Positions 17,679 to 27,137 of a stretch of DNA of 64,000 nucleotides are shown piece after piece. A program made the position numbers and the translations under genes. The stretch is from Clostridia bacterium (GTDB taxonomy: Bacteria; Bacillota; Clostridia; TANB77; UBA1234): contig JAFYBZ010000014.1 of NCBI GenBank assembly GCA_017539905.1, positions 62,001 to 126,000 of the forward strand, given 5' to 3'. Numbering within the stretch: position 1 is the first letter of the stretch; every line of letters starts with the position of its first letter. The notes beneath the pieces are model-generated. The model saw only the letters and a program-made list of their open reading frames with translations. It was not told the origin of the DNA and did not search any database.

Positions 17679-19895
17679 TTAGTTCATATTATTTGGATTA
17701 ATATCAAAATTTAATCTTGTATCTTTTGATTTTAATTGTTCAAAATTATCAAGACATATATTAATCAAATCGATATTTTTGTCATTCATTTGCATTTTTC
17801 CAAGAACTCTCCACCTAAAATTATCATTCACTTTTGATATGGGTGCAGGCATTGGATTAAACAGCTCAAAATGCTCTTTAAAAATATCATAAAATAGTTT
17901 TGCATCATTTTTAACGGTGCTCTCATTTGGCCCCATTAAAACACCTATCATTATATCGCAAAATGGTGGATAATTCAACTTTTCTCTCACTTTTATTTCG
18001 CTTTTGTAAAAGCTTAAATAATCCTGTTTTTCAGCCATTTGAATGACAAATTCGTCTGGCATATATGTTTGAATTATTGCTCTTCCTTTTTTATCGCCTC
18101 TACCCGCTCTACCACATACTTGAGTGATTAATTGGAATGTTCTTTCTGAAGCTCGATAATCAGAAATATTCATCGAACTATCTGCTGCTAAAACTCCAAC
18201 TAAAGTAACATTTGAAAAATCATGTCCTTTAGTTATCATTTGAGTTCCTAAAAGAATATCTATCTTTTCATTTTTAAATCTATTCAAAATGATTTCATGT
18301 CCATTTTTTACATTGGTTGTATCAATATCCATTCTAATGATAGATGCTTCTGGAAAAATCTTATTAAGAGCTTGTTCAATTTTTTGAGTACCAGTTCCAA
18401 AATATCTTATATTCTCGCTTCCACATACTGGACATATTGTCACATTTTGTTTTTCTGCACCACAATAATGACAAAGCAGTTTATTCTTTGTAATGTGGTA
18501 TGTCATTGCAACATCACATTTGTCGCACTTAACTACATATCCACAATCTCTACACATGATGAAAGTAGAATATCCTCTTCTATTTAAGAACAACATGGTT
18601 TGTTCTTTATTCTCTAAATTCTTTTTAAGTTCTTCATACAATTCTTTACTAAGTACTGTCTTATTTCCTTGAGCAAGTTCTTTACGCATATCAACTGTTT
18701 TTACAGTAGGCATACCAGCACTTGAAACACGTTTAGTAAGCTTTAATAATTTAATATCATCCGTGTTTTCTGCTTTATAATATGACCTAATGTCAGGTGT
18801 TGCACTGCCTAAAACTAGCGGTATATCAGCCTTTTGAGCCATTACTCTTGCAACTTCTCTAGCATCATATTTAGGCGTAGTTTCAGACTTATAAGAACTA
18901 TCATGTTCTTCATCAATTATAATTATTCCTAAATCTTTAACTGGTGCAAACAAAGCAGAACGAGCACCTATTACAATCTTTGCTTCACCACTATCTATCC
19001 TTCTCCATTCATCATATCTTTCTCCATTAGATAGTTTGCTATGGAGAATTGCTATTATTCTTCCAAAACGAGCTAAAAATCTATCTGTTATTTGTGGTGT
19101 TAAAGATATTTCAGGGACAAGTATTATAGCAGTTTTGTTTTGTTTAATTACTTGATCAATTAAGTTTAAATAAATCTCTGTTTTACCGCTTCCAGTAACA
19201 CCATAAATCAAGTATTCATTAAATTTATTAATAGATATACTATTAATAATGCTTTTTTGTTCTTCAGAAAGTTCTGGAGCTTCATCTCTTTTTACATGTT
19301 TTGCAAAAAAAGGATTTCTAAGCACTTCAACTTTAAATGATTCACAAATATTCTTATCCGCTAATGTTTTTACAACTGCAGAATTAGTATCTGTTACTTC
19401 ATATAAAATTGAAGCAGGAATTTCTTTATTGTCTTTCAAAAACTCTATAATTCTTTTTTGTTTATCAGATCTTATCTTAAATTCATCTTGTGAATTCAAA
19501 AAATGTTCTGTTAACTTTACAAATCTTTCATACTTTATGTTGACTTTGTCTATTTTTGTCTTAGTACCTGGCGGAACAAGTAGTTTTAGAACATCAGAAA
19601 AGTTGCAAAAATACCTTTTGGCCATCCATTTTGCTATTTCTAATCTATTGTCATCAAATGTTTTGTCACATACTCTAGAAATAGTCTTACACTTGTATTC
19701 TGATTCTTTCTTAAATCCAATAATATAGCCTATTTCAAGGCTTTTATAGTTGGCAAACGATACTAAAACTCTATACCCAATGTCTATATTTTTACCAATT
19801 TCATAGCCTTCTGGAATCTTATAATCGAATATTCTATTTAGGTCATTGGCTGATGAGTTTACAATAACTTGTGCAATCTTTACCTCTTCGTTCAT
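17679..19895 (-). CDS. priA: Primosomal protein N' (PriA helicase)
   Basis: Restarts stalled replication forks. It has Walker A YGVTGSGKTEIYL, Walker B box IIIDEEHDSSYK, and a zinc-binding segment of paired CxxC motifs (CRDCGYVVKCDKC, CHYCGAE, CPVCGSE). The helicase motif RAGRG follows. The N-terminal 3'-DNA-binding domain is residues 1-100. 738 aa, complete. No CGG codon was found in its 738 codons. Confidence 0.95.
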   Translation of the reverse strand: MNEEVKIAQVIVNSSANDLNRIFDYKIPEGYEIGKNIDIGYRVLVSFANYKSLEIGYIIGFKKESEYKCKTISRVCDKTFDDNRLEIAKWMAKRYFCNFSDVLKLLVPPGTKTKIDKVNIKYERFVKLTEHFLNSQDEFKIRSDKQKRIIEFLKDNKEIPASILYEVTDTNSAVVKTLADKNICESFKVEVLRNPFFAKHVKRDEAPELSEEQKSIINSISINKFNEYLIYGVTGSGKTEIYLNLIDQVIKQNKTAIILVPEISLTPQITDRFLARFGRIIAILHSKLSNGERYDEWRRIDSGEAKIVIGARSALFAPVKDLGIIIIDEEHDSSYKSETTPKYDAREVARVMAQKADIPLVLGSATPDIRSYYKAENTDDIKLLKLTKRVSSAGMPTVKTVDMRKELAQGNKTVLSKELYEELKKNLENKEQTMLFLNRRGYSTFIMCRDCGYVVKCDKCDVAMTYHITKNKLLCHYCGAEKQNVTICPVCGSENIRYFGTGTQKIEQALNKIFPEASIIRMDIDTTNVKNGHEIILNRFKNEKIDILLGTQMITKGHDFSNVTLVGVLAADSSMNISDYRASERTFQLITQVCGRAGRGDKKGRAIIQTYMPDEFVIQMAEKQDYLSFYKSEIKVREKLNYPPFCDIMIGVLMGPNESTVKNDAKLFYDIFKEHFELFNPMPAPISKVNDNFRWRVLGKMQMNDKNIDLINICLDNFEQLKSKDTRLNFDINPNNMN

Positions 19896-20027
19896 TAACT
19901 TGTTCTCACCTCCGTTCTTTACAACTATGTTACATTATACCCTATTTTATTGTAATTCAAAAGTAATATTGATATAATTTTTTTGGATATCGAAACTGGG
20001 TTTTCTGTATTCACGGAGGTGTTTTGT

Positions 20028-20288
20028 ATGGTATTAAAAAAATGTAGAAATTGCGGAGCATTTATTAGTAGCGATGCTGAATTCTGTTCATCATGCGCTA
20101 ATAACTATGATTACAATAAAACAATATTGAAAGGATATTTTGATAATGGTATGGGAAATGATTCAATCCCTACTATATCATCAGCAACAGGTGTTTCTCC
20201 TTCATTGGTTCAAAAATATATGCTTGATAACAATTATATTGATGCTAATGGATTAGAAGCTACTAGCTTTGCAAGCTTACCTTACTAA
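20028..20288 (+). CDS. Small zinc-ribbon protein with a helix-turn-helix-like tail
   Basis: The ATG at 20028 follows GGAGGTG by 6 nt. The track-length start further upstream lacks a ribosome site. 86 aa. A zinc ribbon CRNCGAFISSDAEFCSSC (residues 6-23) is followed by a helical region (SISSATGVSPSLVQKYMLDN-like) that suggests DNA binding. One of few plus-strand genes here. Function unknown; possibly a regulator. Confidence 0.78.
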   Translation: MVLKKCRNCGAFISSDAEFCSSCANNYDYNKTILKGYFDNGMGNDSIPTISSATGVSPSLVQKYMLDNNYIDANGLEATSFASLPY

Positions 20289-20302
20289 TTAACTAATTAA
20301 AA

Positions 20303-20326
20303 GACTACCACTTATAAGTGGTAGTC
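20303..20326. terminator. Bidirectional terminator between convergent genes
   Basis: Perfect 24-nt palindrome GACTACCACTTA/TAAGTGGTAGTC flanked by A and T runs. It serves the zinc-ribbon gene and the HAD gene. Confidence 0.9.
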
Positions 20327-20335
20327 TTTTTTTAT

Positions 20336-21253
20336 TCATTTCTTCATTTTAAACTTATTTTTCTTATTGTCTCTTAAAAAGACTCTCCATCTTAATACAT
20401 ACTTTTCAACAATTTGTGCAACGCCGTCGTTATCATTAGATGGAGCAACTTTATTTGCAATTCTTCTAACATAAGGAGATCCATTACTCATTGCAACTCC
20501 AAGGCCAGCATTATAAATCATATGCATATCATTTATATTATCTCCGATTGCTATGATTTCACTCTTTTTAATTCCAAGTTTATTTGCTAGATATTCAACA
20601 GCAGTCCACTTGTTAGCTCCTTTAGCTGAGATATCTGCATAACTATATTTAAGAGTCTTCTCTTCTCCATCAACTTTAATCTTTTTAACGGAAGTATGTG
20701 GAACAGGTAAAACATCAATTTCTTCAATATCTTTTAACTTGTTAATAATGCTTCTATAAATCGATCTATCTTCATCACAAATCATTAGCTTAGTAATATT
20801 CGAATTAGTTGCATTAATATAATCTCTTCCTGCAACAACCTGTTTAATTCTTGCATTTGGATTATAGTTTTGTTTATAGAAGAACAATGACATGTATTTG
20901 ATATTCTTAACAATTAATTCTTCTTGTGTGTATACCATGTAATAAATACTATTTTCTTCACATAAATCAATTACTTTATTAGCAACTTCTTTCGAAATAT
21001 ATTTAGAGTACTCTAATTCCCCTGTTTTCAAGTTTATAATTGAAGCACCATTTTCAGAAATCAAATATTTATCTGCACCAATTTGATTACAAAAGTTTAG
21101 GACATTTTTAGAAATTCTACCAGATGTAAGCACAACAAAAATACCTCTATCAGAAGCTTCTTTAAGCACTTTTTTAGTGTTTTCAGAAAGCTCATTTTTA
21201 GAGTTTAAAAGCGTTCCATCTATATCAACTGCAATCATCTTATAAAGTGACAT
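20336..21253 (-). CDS. Cof-type HAD-IIB phosphatase
   Basis: HAD motif I is AVDIDGTLLNS, motif II VLTSGR, motif III lysine in the KGANKW region, and motif IV IAIGDNINDMHMI. These are Cof/YidA-type phosphatases of sugar phosphates and cofactors. Substrate cannot be told from sequence. 305 aa with a basic C-terminal extension (RDNKKNKFKMKK). Preceded by a transglutaminase gene with its own terminator. Confidence 0.9.
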   Translation of the reverse strand: MSLYKMIAVDIDGTLLNSKNELSENTKKVLKEASDRGIFVVLTSGRISKNVLNFCNQIGADKYLISENGASIINLKTGELEYSKYISKEVANKVIDLCEENSIYYMVYTQEELIVKNIKYMSLFFYKQNYNPNARIKQVVAGRDYINATNSNITKLMICDEDRSIYRSIINKLKDIEEIDVLPVPHTSVKKIKVDGEEKTLKYSYADISAKGANKWTAVEYLANKLGIKKSEIIAIGDNINDMHMIYNAGLGVAMSNGSPYVRRIANKVAPSNDNDGVAQIVEKYVLRWRVFLRDNKKNKFKMKK

Positions 21254-21277
21254 TTCTTCCTCCGTAAAACTTTTAAA

Positions 21278-21310
21278 ATGGAGGTTAGATTAAAAAATCT
21301 AAGCCTCCAT
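21278..21310 (-). terminator. Terminator of the transglutaminase gene
   Basis: ATGGAGG-TTAGAT pairs with ATCTAA-G-CCTCCAT with one bulged G. A T-rich tract follows on the minus strand. Confidence 0.7.
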
Positions 21311-21319
21311 CTTTAATCA

Positions 21320-22978
21320 TTAGTCAAACAAATCTACTGTTTTAATTCCCATATATCTATCAAGTATTACTGCAATTTCGGCTCTTCTTATTGGATTGTC
21401 TGGTCTAAATGTACCATCATCATATCCTTTTATTAAACCACCTTTGATAGCTTTTATTATACTAGATTCAAATTGGTGACCACTAATATCGCTCAATGGT
21501 AATAATTCTCCATCACTAATCTTAATAAATGCGTCCATAAGAGCAACTACTTCTCCTCTAGTGATAGGCTTATTCATTTGAAGAGAACTACCAAATATAT
21601 TTGTAATTCCTTCCATACCAACTGCAACTCTACCAAGTCCTGGATATGCATCTTCTAAACATCTCATTAAGAAGTCATAATCTAATTTAGAATAATGGCT
21701 CTCATCATAATCTATGAAATAATAAATCATTCCAGTAGATCTTGGTGCATAATTTAAGCTTCTTAGAATTCTAGCAAGCATACATATAAATTCTATACGT
21801 GTAATGTTGCCAGAAGGTCCAAATTCATCTTCATTATATCCATTAACTACACCCATGTTATAAAGTGTATTAATAGAATCTTCAGCCCAAGGGAAATCAG
21901 CAACATCTTTAAAAGAGTGCTCTATATCTCTTGCATTGCCATTTAATGAAAATTCTACATCTTCAGATTTTTCAAAATTATCTGTATATATAATACTTGT
22001 ACTATTTACACTAACTTTTTCGCTTGCATTATTAGGGTCTGCCACATCAATCTTGTCTGCATTAAATACACTAACTGCTATATACTCTGCTCCATCAATC
22101 TTACAGAATGAATTGAAAGATGTAACTTTAGATCCTTTTGGTGAGATGTATGTTACGCAAGTATCAACAGGAAGCCATCCATAGTCATCCATCCAAATTT
22201 CGTTCCAGTCATGATTTGTTATTGAATACTTATATTCAGCAGGAACATCAACATATTTTCCTACACTATCATCAAATACTCTATCTTCTTCTTTAACTAG
22301 TTTTCTTTCAACAATATATCCACTGATTACTCTACATGGGATACCAACAGCTCTACAAAGTGCTGCGTATAATGTAGCATATTCGCTACAAACACCTTTT
22401 TTATTGATTAATGCTGAATATGCTCCTTTATTAGCATAAGATCCACTATTATCATAAGATAAATATGTATTAACAAATTCATATAAAGCCATAGCCTTTT
22501 TGTAGTCAGAAGTAACATTATAAGTAACTTCTTTAGCTTTTGATACAATTTCACTGTTATCGCTTTCAATTCTAGTAGCTGGCTTTGTATAAATCTTATT
22601 ATCAGCATCTATTGTAGAAGATGTTCTATTTGGAATATCACCACTATATGATCCAGGTGTATAAACTCTTTCAATTGTAATATCTATACTTCTTCCAGGA
22701 TTATATGTGCCCAAATCATATGTAACATACAAATTGCCAAAGTCATCATAGAACTTTGAGTTAGGTGTTGGAGTAATTGTAACACTCTCATCATCCTCGT
22801 ATGAAACAAAGTCTTTTTGACCTATCTTTATAGTGGCAAAAGACGTTTTTATCGCACGTGTTCCTTTATTCGTAAGTTTATATGTTTGAGTTACTTTATA
22901 ACTTTCCTTTGCATAGCTAATATTAAAAATCATTAATATCATCAACAAACTCAAAACTAAAAAAAGTATCTTTTTCAT
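21320..22978 (-). CDS. Secreted transglutaminase-like protein with SLH domains
   Basis: Signal peptide at residues 1-24 (hydrophobic core ILFLVLSLLMILMIF, cut near SYA). The transglutaminase core has the catalytic cysteine in KKGVCSEYATLYAALCRAVGIPCR, histidine in NHDWNEIW and aspartate in LPVDTC. Three C-terminal SLH-type repeats (about 345-395, 410-470 and 495-545) would anchor it to the cell wall polymer. It may be a protease or a cross-linking enzyme of the envelope. 552 aa, complete. No partner genes are adjacent. Confidence 0.88.
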   Translation of the reverse strand: MKKILFLVLSLLMILMIFNISYAKESYKVTQTYKLTNKGTRAIKTSFATIKIGQKDFVSYEDDESVTITPTPNSKFYDDFGNLYVTYDLGTYNPGRSIDITIERVYTPGSYSGDIPNRTSSTIDADNKIYTKPATRIESDNSEIVSKAKEVTYNVTSDYKKAMALYEFVNTYLSYDNSGSYANKGAYSALINKKGVCSEYATLYAALCRAVGIPCRVISGYIVERKLVKEEDRVFDDSVGKYVDVPAEYKYSITNHDWNEIWMDDYGWLPVDTCVTYISPKGSKVTSFNSFCKIDGAEYIAVSVFNADKIDVADPNNASEKVSVNSTSIIYTDNFEKSEDVEFSLNGNARDIEHSFKDVADFPWAEDSINTLYNMGVVNGYNEDEFGPSGNITRIEFICMLARILRSLNYAPRSTGMIYYFIDYDESHYSKLDYDFLMRCLEDAYPGLGRVAVGMEGITNIFGSSLQMNKPITRGEVVALMDAFIKISDGELLPLSDISGHQFESSIIKAIKGGLIKGYDDGTFRPDNPIRRAEIAVILDRYMGIKTVDLFD

Positions 22979-23104
22979 TAGTTATCCCCCTAATTAGGTA
23001 AAAGTTTAATTACTGCAAAAAGGATAAAATATCCCAACTAAAATTTTATTATTTTTCACCCCTAAAAGCAACTTTTGTATAGAAATGTAACAAAAGTGAA
23101 ACAA

Positions 23105-23136
23105 AAAAGCTGAGTTTTAAAACAAACTCAGCTTTT
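23105..23136 (-). terminator. Terminator of the infC-rpmI-rplT operon
   Basis: AAAAGCTGAGTTT/AAACTCAGCTTTT stem with a 6-nt loop and a T-tract on the minus strand, 9 nt after rplT. Confidence 0.88.
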
Positions 23137-23144
23137 CTAATTAT

Positions 23145-23492
23145 TTATTTTGTTGCAGCTTTTACAACTTCTGCAAATGCAGCTGGATCAGCTACTGCCA
23201 TTTCAGCAAGCATCTTTCTATTGATTGTAATGTTGTTTTTCTTCATTCCATTGATTAATGTAGAATAATTAACTCCATTAGCTCTTGCTCCAGCATTGAT
23301 TCTAGCAATCCATAATTGTCTAAAATCTCTCTTTTTATCTTTTCTACCAACGTAAGCATACATTAAAGACTTCATAACAGCTTGGTTAGCCATTCTAAAT
23401 CTAACGCTTTTTGCTCCATAGTAGCCTTTAGCCATTTTTAAAACTTTTTTATGTTTTTTCTTTGTGATTCTAGCAGTTTTAACTCTTGCCAT
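23145..23492 (-). CDS. rplT: Ribosomal protein bL20
   Basis: 115 aa with the family core [20 protein letters not shown] and [13 protein letters not shown]. Last gene of the infC operon. In low-GC Gram-positives L20 feeds back on this operon's leader. Confidence 0.96.
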   Translation of the reverse strand: MARVKTARITKKKHKKVLKMAKGYYGAKSVRFRMANQAVMKSLMYAYVGRKDKKRDFRQLWIARINAGARANGVNYSTLINGMKKNNITINRKMLAEMAVADPAAFAEVVKAATK

Positions 23493-23521
23493 TTTAATTA
23501 CCCCTTTCCAATAAATTTCTA

Positions 23522-23725
23522 TTAAGCGTATGGAAGCATTCTCTTAACGTTTGCTGCCATTGTCTCATCGACTAATTTAGATTTTCTAAGTCTAACCTTT
23601 CTCTTAGCTGGTTTAGCATTAGAATTTAGTAAGTGTCTTTTGTTTGTTTGGCTTACTTTAACTTTTCCTGTTCCTGTAAGCTTTACTCTTTTAGCTGTAG
23701 CTCTGTGTGTTTTCATTTTAGGCAT
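23522..23725 (-). CDS. rpmI: Ribosomal protein bL35
   Basis: 67 aa: [20 protein letters not shown] and [14 protein letters not shown] are characteristic. Between infC and rplT. Confidence 0.96.
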   Translation of the reverse strand: MPKMKTHRATAKRVKLTGTGKVKVSQTNKRHLLNSNAKPAKRKVRLRKSKLVDETMAANVKRMLPYA

Positions 23726-23749
23726 GATAATAACTCCCCTTCCTCTATA

Positions 23750-24262
23750 TTATTGATTTTTTGGACTAATAATAAGCATCATGCTTCTTCCCTCTAACTT
23801 AGGTGCCTTTTCAGCAACACCTACTTCAGAAAGAGCCTCTGCAAATTTATTTAGAACATTTACTCCAAAAGAAGTGTTGTTAAGCTCTCTACCTTTGAAT
23901 TTGATAGTAGCTTTAACTTTGTCACCATCTTCTAAGAACTTTCTAGCATTTTTTGCCTTAAATTCAAAATCGTGAGTGTCGATTGTAGATGAAAGTCTAA
24001 TCTCTTTGATATCAACAATTTTTTGCTTTTTCTTAGCTTCTTTCTCTTTACGAGCTTGTTCATATTTGTATTTGCCATAGTTCATGACTTTACAAACTGG
24101 AATTTCTTGACCAGGCGCAACTTCTACTAGATCTAAATCATTTGAAGCAGCATAATCAAGAGCTTTATCTAGCTCCATTTCGCCAAGTTGTTCTCCTTCT
24201 TCAGAAATAACTTTCACTACTTTTGCAGTGATTTCTTCATTAATACGTAGTTCTTGTTTGAT
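23750..24262 (-). CDS. infC: Translation initiation factor IF-3, ATC start
   Basis: IF-3 with an N-domain (RINEEITAKVV...) and a C-domain (KEIRLSSTIDTHDFEFKAKNA). The frame opens further upstream, but the only good ribosome site, AAAGGAGGG, lies 6 nt before ATC at 24262-24260. Use of a rare AUN start is the hallmark of infC self-regulation, since IF-3 rejects non-canonical starts. With this start the protein is 170 aa, normal for IF-3. The upstream TTG at 24307 falls inside the leader terminator region and is unlikely. Confidence 0.9.
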   Translation of the reverse strand: MKQELRINEEITAKVVKVISEEGEQLGEMELDKALDYAASNDLDLVEVAPGQEIPVCKVMNYGKYKYEQARKEKEAKKKQKIVDIKEIRLSSTIDTHDFEFKAKNARKFLEDGDKVKATIKFKGRELNNTSFGVNVLNKFAEALSEVGVAEKAPKLEGRSMMLIISPKNQ

Positions 24263-24291
24263 AGAAAACCCTCCTTTTTTATAAGAAAAAA

Positions 24292-24411
24292 GACTTAAAT
24301 TCGTCAAAAGAAGAATTTAAGTCACCACTAGTCATATTATTTAAAAAACAATATATTTAACCGATGCTCATCCTTATGGCACGGTGAGAAGTGGTTACTT
24401 CTTCTTGAACT
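24292..24411 (-). ncRNA. infC operon leader with intrinsic terminator (L20-type attenuator)
   Basis: From the predicted start near 24411 a structured leader runs to a terminator hairpin at 24323-24292 (GACTTAAATTC/GAATTTAAGTC followed by six T). It includes a conserved-looking block CCACTTCTCACCGTGCC. Firmicute infC-rpmI-rplT operons are known to be controlled by an L20-binding leader that ends in such a terminator. I infer the same here. Confidence 0.75.
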
Positions 24412-24417
24412 TCATCA

Positions 24418-24446
24418 AATATACAACGAAAAAAGCCTTTTGTCAA
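24418..24446 (-). promoter_or_regulatory. Sigma-A promoter of the infC operon
   Basis: Minus strand TTGACA (24446-24441), 17-nt spacer, TATATT (24423-24418). Located directly after the dtd stop. Confidence 0.82.
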
Positions 24447-24453
24447 CCATTTT

Positions 24454-24912
24454 TTATAGTATTTTTCCGTCTTTTGACTCCAATATGATAGTAACTGGGC
24501 CATCATTTATAAGGTTAATCTTCATATCTGCCCCGAAAACGCCTGTAACTACCTTATTTGGAAGCAATTCCTTACAATATTCTACAAATTTTTCATAAAG
24601 TGGGACTGAAACATCTGGCTTAGCCGCATCTATAAAAGCTGGTCTATTTCCATCTTTGCAATTAGCATAAAGTGTAAATTGAGATACTAATTGAAGTTCT
24701 CCCCCTACGTCATTTAAGCTTAAGTTCATTTTTCCTTGATCATCTTCAAAAACTCTAAGCTTAACAATTTTTTCTGCTAATGTTTTAGCATCTTTTTCTG
24801 TATCGCCATAAGTAACTCCAAGTAAAACCATAAAGCCTTTATTAATACTTGAGTACTCTTCTCCGTCGATTACTAAACTTGAACTTTTTACTCTTTGAAC
24901 AATTGCTCTCAT
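24454..24912 (-). CDS. dtd: D-aminoacyl-tRNA deacylase
   Basis: Hydrolyses D-amino acids from mischarged tRNA. The SQFTLYAN motif and the NDGPVT cross-subunit proline motif are both intact. 152 aa, ATG start with an AGGAGAT ribosome site. In many Bacillota it sits beside relA; here it does not. Confidence 0.95.
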   Translation of the reverse strand: MRAIVQRVKSSSLVIDGEEYSSINKGFMVLLGVTYGDTEKDAKTLAEKIVKLRVFEDDQGKMNLSLNDVGGELQLVSQFTLYANCKDGNRPAFIDAAKPDVSVPLYEKFVEYCKELLPNKVVTGVFGADMKINLINDGPVTIILESKDGKIL

Positions 24913-24934
24913 AAAAACATCTCCTATTAAAAAT

Positions 24935-24952
24935 GGCGACTAGTTTGTCGCC
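24935..24952 (-). terminator. Terminator of the 125-aa gene
   Basis: GGCGAC/GTCGCC stem with a 6-nt loop; A/T runs on both sides. Confidence 0.78.
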
Positions 24953-24958
24953 AAAAAT

Positions 24959-25336
24959 TTATTCATCCTCTTCCTCATCTTCGTCATCACTTTCTTCAAG
25001 TAATTCGCCAGTCTCTGAAGGAAGCTTGTCTTTTTTATATCTGTTTTTGAAAACTTGACTAATAACAAGTCTTCTTGTTTCTACTTCATCCATTGCTACA
25101 AAGAATGCAAGTGCTGCACCAAGCCCAAGGAAATTGAAAAATCTATGAATATAAATATCCATAAACCAATCTGGATTCTTTGAGTGAATTAAAAGTATTA
25201 ACATGAAATAACAAACTGGTCCAAGACAAATCTTAGACTTTTTTAGTTTGAATGATGCAAACAATAATCCGACAGTAATGATATACCATAGTAGAAAAAT
25301 CCACGGATTACTAAAATCGATAATCATATTATTCAA
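24959..25336 (-). CDS. Small membrane protein with an acidic tail, unknown
   Basis: 125 aa. Three hydrophobic stretches (about 11-28, 38-52 and 68-84) are followed by a basic segment (KNRYKKDK) and a strongly acidic tail (EESDDEDEEEDE). I do not recognise the family. It lies between yebC and dtd with its own terminator. Confidence 0.7.
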   Translation of the reverse strand: MNNMIIDFSNPWIFLLWYIITVGLLFASFKLKKSKICLGPVCYFMLILLIHSKNPDWFMDIYIHRFFNFLGLGAALAFFVAMDEVETRRLVISQVFKNRYKKDKLPSETGELLEESDDEDEEEDE

Positions 25337-25371
25337 TCCTTTTTTGTGGTAAATTTAATTACTACATTATA

Positions 25372-26109
25372 TTATTCTTCGTCTGGTTCATCCCAGTTGT
25401 GCCATACTTCAGAAACATCATCATTGTCTTCCAAATTGTCAATAATAAGTCCCATCTTTCTAGCACCTTCAGCGTCTAATTGAACATAGTTTTGAGGAAC
25501 CATTTTAACTTCTGCTTCTATAAATTCTACTCCTTTTGCTTCTAATCCTTCTCTTACACTAGAAAAATCACTAGGTGCTGTTGTAATTTCATAGAATTCT
25601 TCATCTGGTTCAAAATTTTCTGCTCCAAGCTCAATAGCTTCTTCCATCAATTCATCTTCAGATAATTTGCAAGATGCTTTTTCAATAATCATTACGCCTT
25701 TTTTATCGAACATCCAAGAAACTGATCCTGTAGCACCAAGATTTCCACCAAACTTATCAAAAATGTGACGAACATCTCCAGCAGTTCTATTTCTATTATC
25801 AGTAGTAGCTTCAACAATAATAGCTACACCATTTGGTCCGTATCCTTCATAAACAACATCTTCATAATGAGCATTTGAACCTTCTCCTGCTGCTCTTTTA
25901 ATACTTCTTTCTATATTATCATTTGGCATATTATTTGCTTTACATTTAGCAATTACATCTCTTAGTTTAGAGTTAGATGCTGGATCTGGTCCACCCTCTT
26001 TAACAGCTATTAAAAGCTCTCTTCCTAATTTTGTAAAAATCTTTCCTCTTGCTGCATCTGTTTTACCTTTTTTAGCAGCAATGTTATGCCATTTGCTATG
26101 TCCTGACAT
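25372..26109 (-). CDS. YebC/PmpR family protein
   Basis: N-terminus [20 protein letters not shown] is diagnostic. Members are either transcriptional regulators or, as shown more recently for several, translation factors at proline-rich sites. I chose ATG at 26109 because AAAGGA lies 8 nt upstream; the ATG at 26118 is too close to it. 245 aa, complete. Confidence 0.93.
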   Translation of the reverse strand: MSGHSKWHNIAAKKGKTDAARGKIFTKLGRELLIAVKEGGPDPASNSKLRDVIAKCKANNMPNDNIERSIKRAAGEGSNAHYEDVVYEGYGPNGVAIIVEATTDNRNRTAGDVRHIFDKFGGNLGATGSVSWMFDKKGVMIIEKASCKLSEDELMEEAIELGAENFEPDEEFYEITTAPSDFSSVREGLEAKGVEFIEAEVKMVPQNYVQLDAEGARKMGLIIDNLEDNDDVSEVWHNWDEPDEE

Positions 26110-26202
26110 CAATATCATCCTTTCTCTATTGCTTTTTAAAGCTATATAATTTTATTACAAAAAAGCCTATTTGTCAAAATTATAAGCCTTATGTAAACCA
26201 AT

Positions 26203-26231
26203 TTGCATTTATTTTTGATTATTTATATAAT
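26203..26231 (+). promoter_or_regulatory. Sigma-A promoter of the Bax inhibitor-1 gene
   Basis: TTGCAT (26203-26208), 17-nt spacer, TATAAT (26226-26231). Confidence 0.78.
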
Positions 26232-26271
26232 GGAGTATGAGGTATTTATTATAGCTTTAAAGGAGGATTTT

Positions 26272-27030
26272 ATGAACAATAATTACAATAATGATGATTT
26301 TAGTAGTGATTGGAATGCCCCAAATACGACAATTAATTATGATAGAGAGACTCAACCTTTTTATAGTGATACATTTGAAAGTTCAAAAGATTCTATACTT
26401 TCAAGGGTATTTTTGTGGATGACAGCTGGTCTTGGTCTATCTGCCATAGCAGCACTTACTTCGTTTAAGATATTTGGCATGGCTTTATTCACTGCTCCAG
26501 TATTTTATGGATTGATTATAGCCGAATTAGTTTTAGTATTAGTTTTTTCTAGAAAGATTACAACATTAAGTGCCACGGCAGCCAAACTTATATTTATCGC
26601 ATATTCTGTTATAAATGGCATAACACTTTCTTGTATCTTTTTTGTTTATGAAATAGGTTCTATATATATTACATTCTTTATTACTTCATCCATGTTTGCT
26701 GTTGCTGCGATATATGGAAAAGTAACTAAACAAGATTTATCCGGAATCGGTACATACCTAGTAATGGGATTATGGGGATTAATAATTGCAGGAACAATTA
26801 ATATGATTTTACATAGCTCAGGATTAGAGTTTTTTACTAGCTTTATTGGAGTGATAATATTTGTTGGTTTAACAGCATACGATGTAAATAGATTAAAAGA
26901 TTTAGCTGTACAAGGCGGAAACGAAGAATCAGTACAAAAGATTGCAATCTGGGGTGCACTTCAATTATATCTAGACTTTATTAATTTATTCTTAAGATTA
27001 CTAAGATTCTTTGGAAAAAGAAGAAGATAA
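26272..27030 (+). CDS. Bax inhibitor-1/YccA family membrane protein
   Basis: The ATG at 26272 follows AAAGGAGG by 6 nt, so it is preferred over the longer open frame. After a polar N-terminus of ~45 residues there are seven hydrophobic segments. The family region FVGLTAYDVNRLKDL carries the conserved aspartate of the Ca2+-leak pore, and a basic end (FGKRRR) follows. 252 aa. Bacterial homologues such as BsYetJ conduct calcium; function here is inferred. Confidence 0.88.
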   Translation: MNNNYNNDDFSSDWNAPNTTINYDRETQPFYSDTFESSKDSILSRVFLWMTAGLGLSAIAALTSFKIFGMALFTAPVFYGLIIAELVLVLVFSRKITTLSATAAKLIFIAYSVINGITLSCIFFVYEIGSIYITFFITSSMFAVAAIYGKVTKQDLSGIGTYLVMGLWGLIIAGTINMILHSSGLEFFTSFIGVIIFVGLTAYDVNRLKDLAVQGGNEESVQKIAIWGALQLYLDFINLFLRLLRFFGKRRR

Positions 27031-27045
27031 TTATTATATAATTAA

Positions 27046-27129
27046 ATTGCGCTTGGTTTTTTGGGACACTTACAAAATTCCAACTTAAAAGTTGGAATTT
27101 TGTAAGTGTCCCAAAAAACCAAGCGCAAT
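27046..27129. repeat. Perfect 41-bp inverted repeat, GGGACACTTAC type
   Basis: Arms 27046-27086 and 27089-27129 are exact complements around a 2-nt centre. The core GGGACACTTAC matches the hairpin at 9236-9315. It fills the gap between convergent genes and could double as a terminator. Confidence 0.85.
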
Positions 27130-27137
27130 ATTATTTC

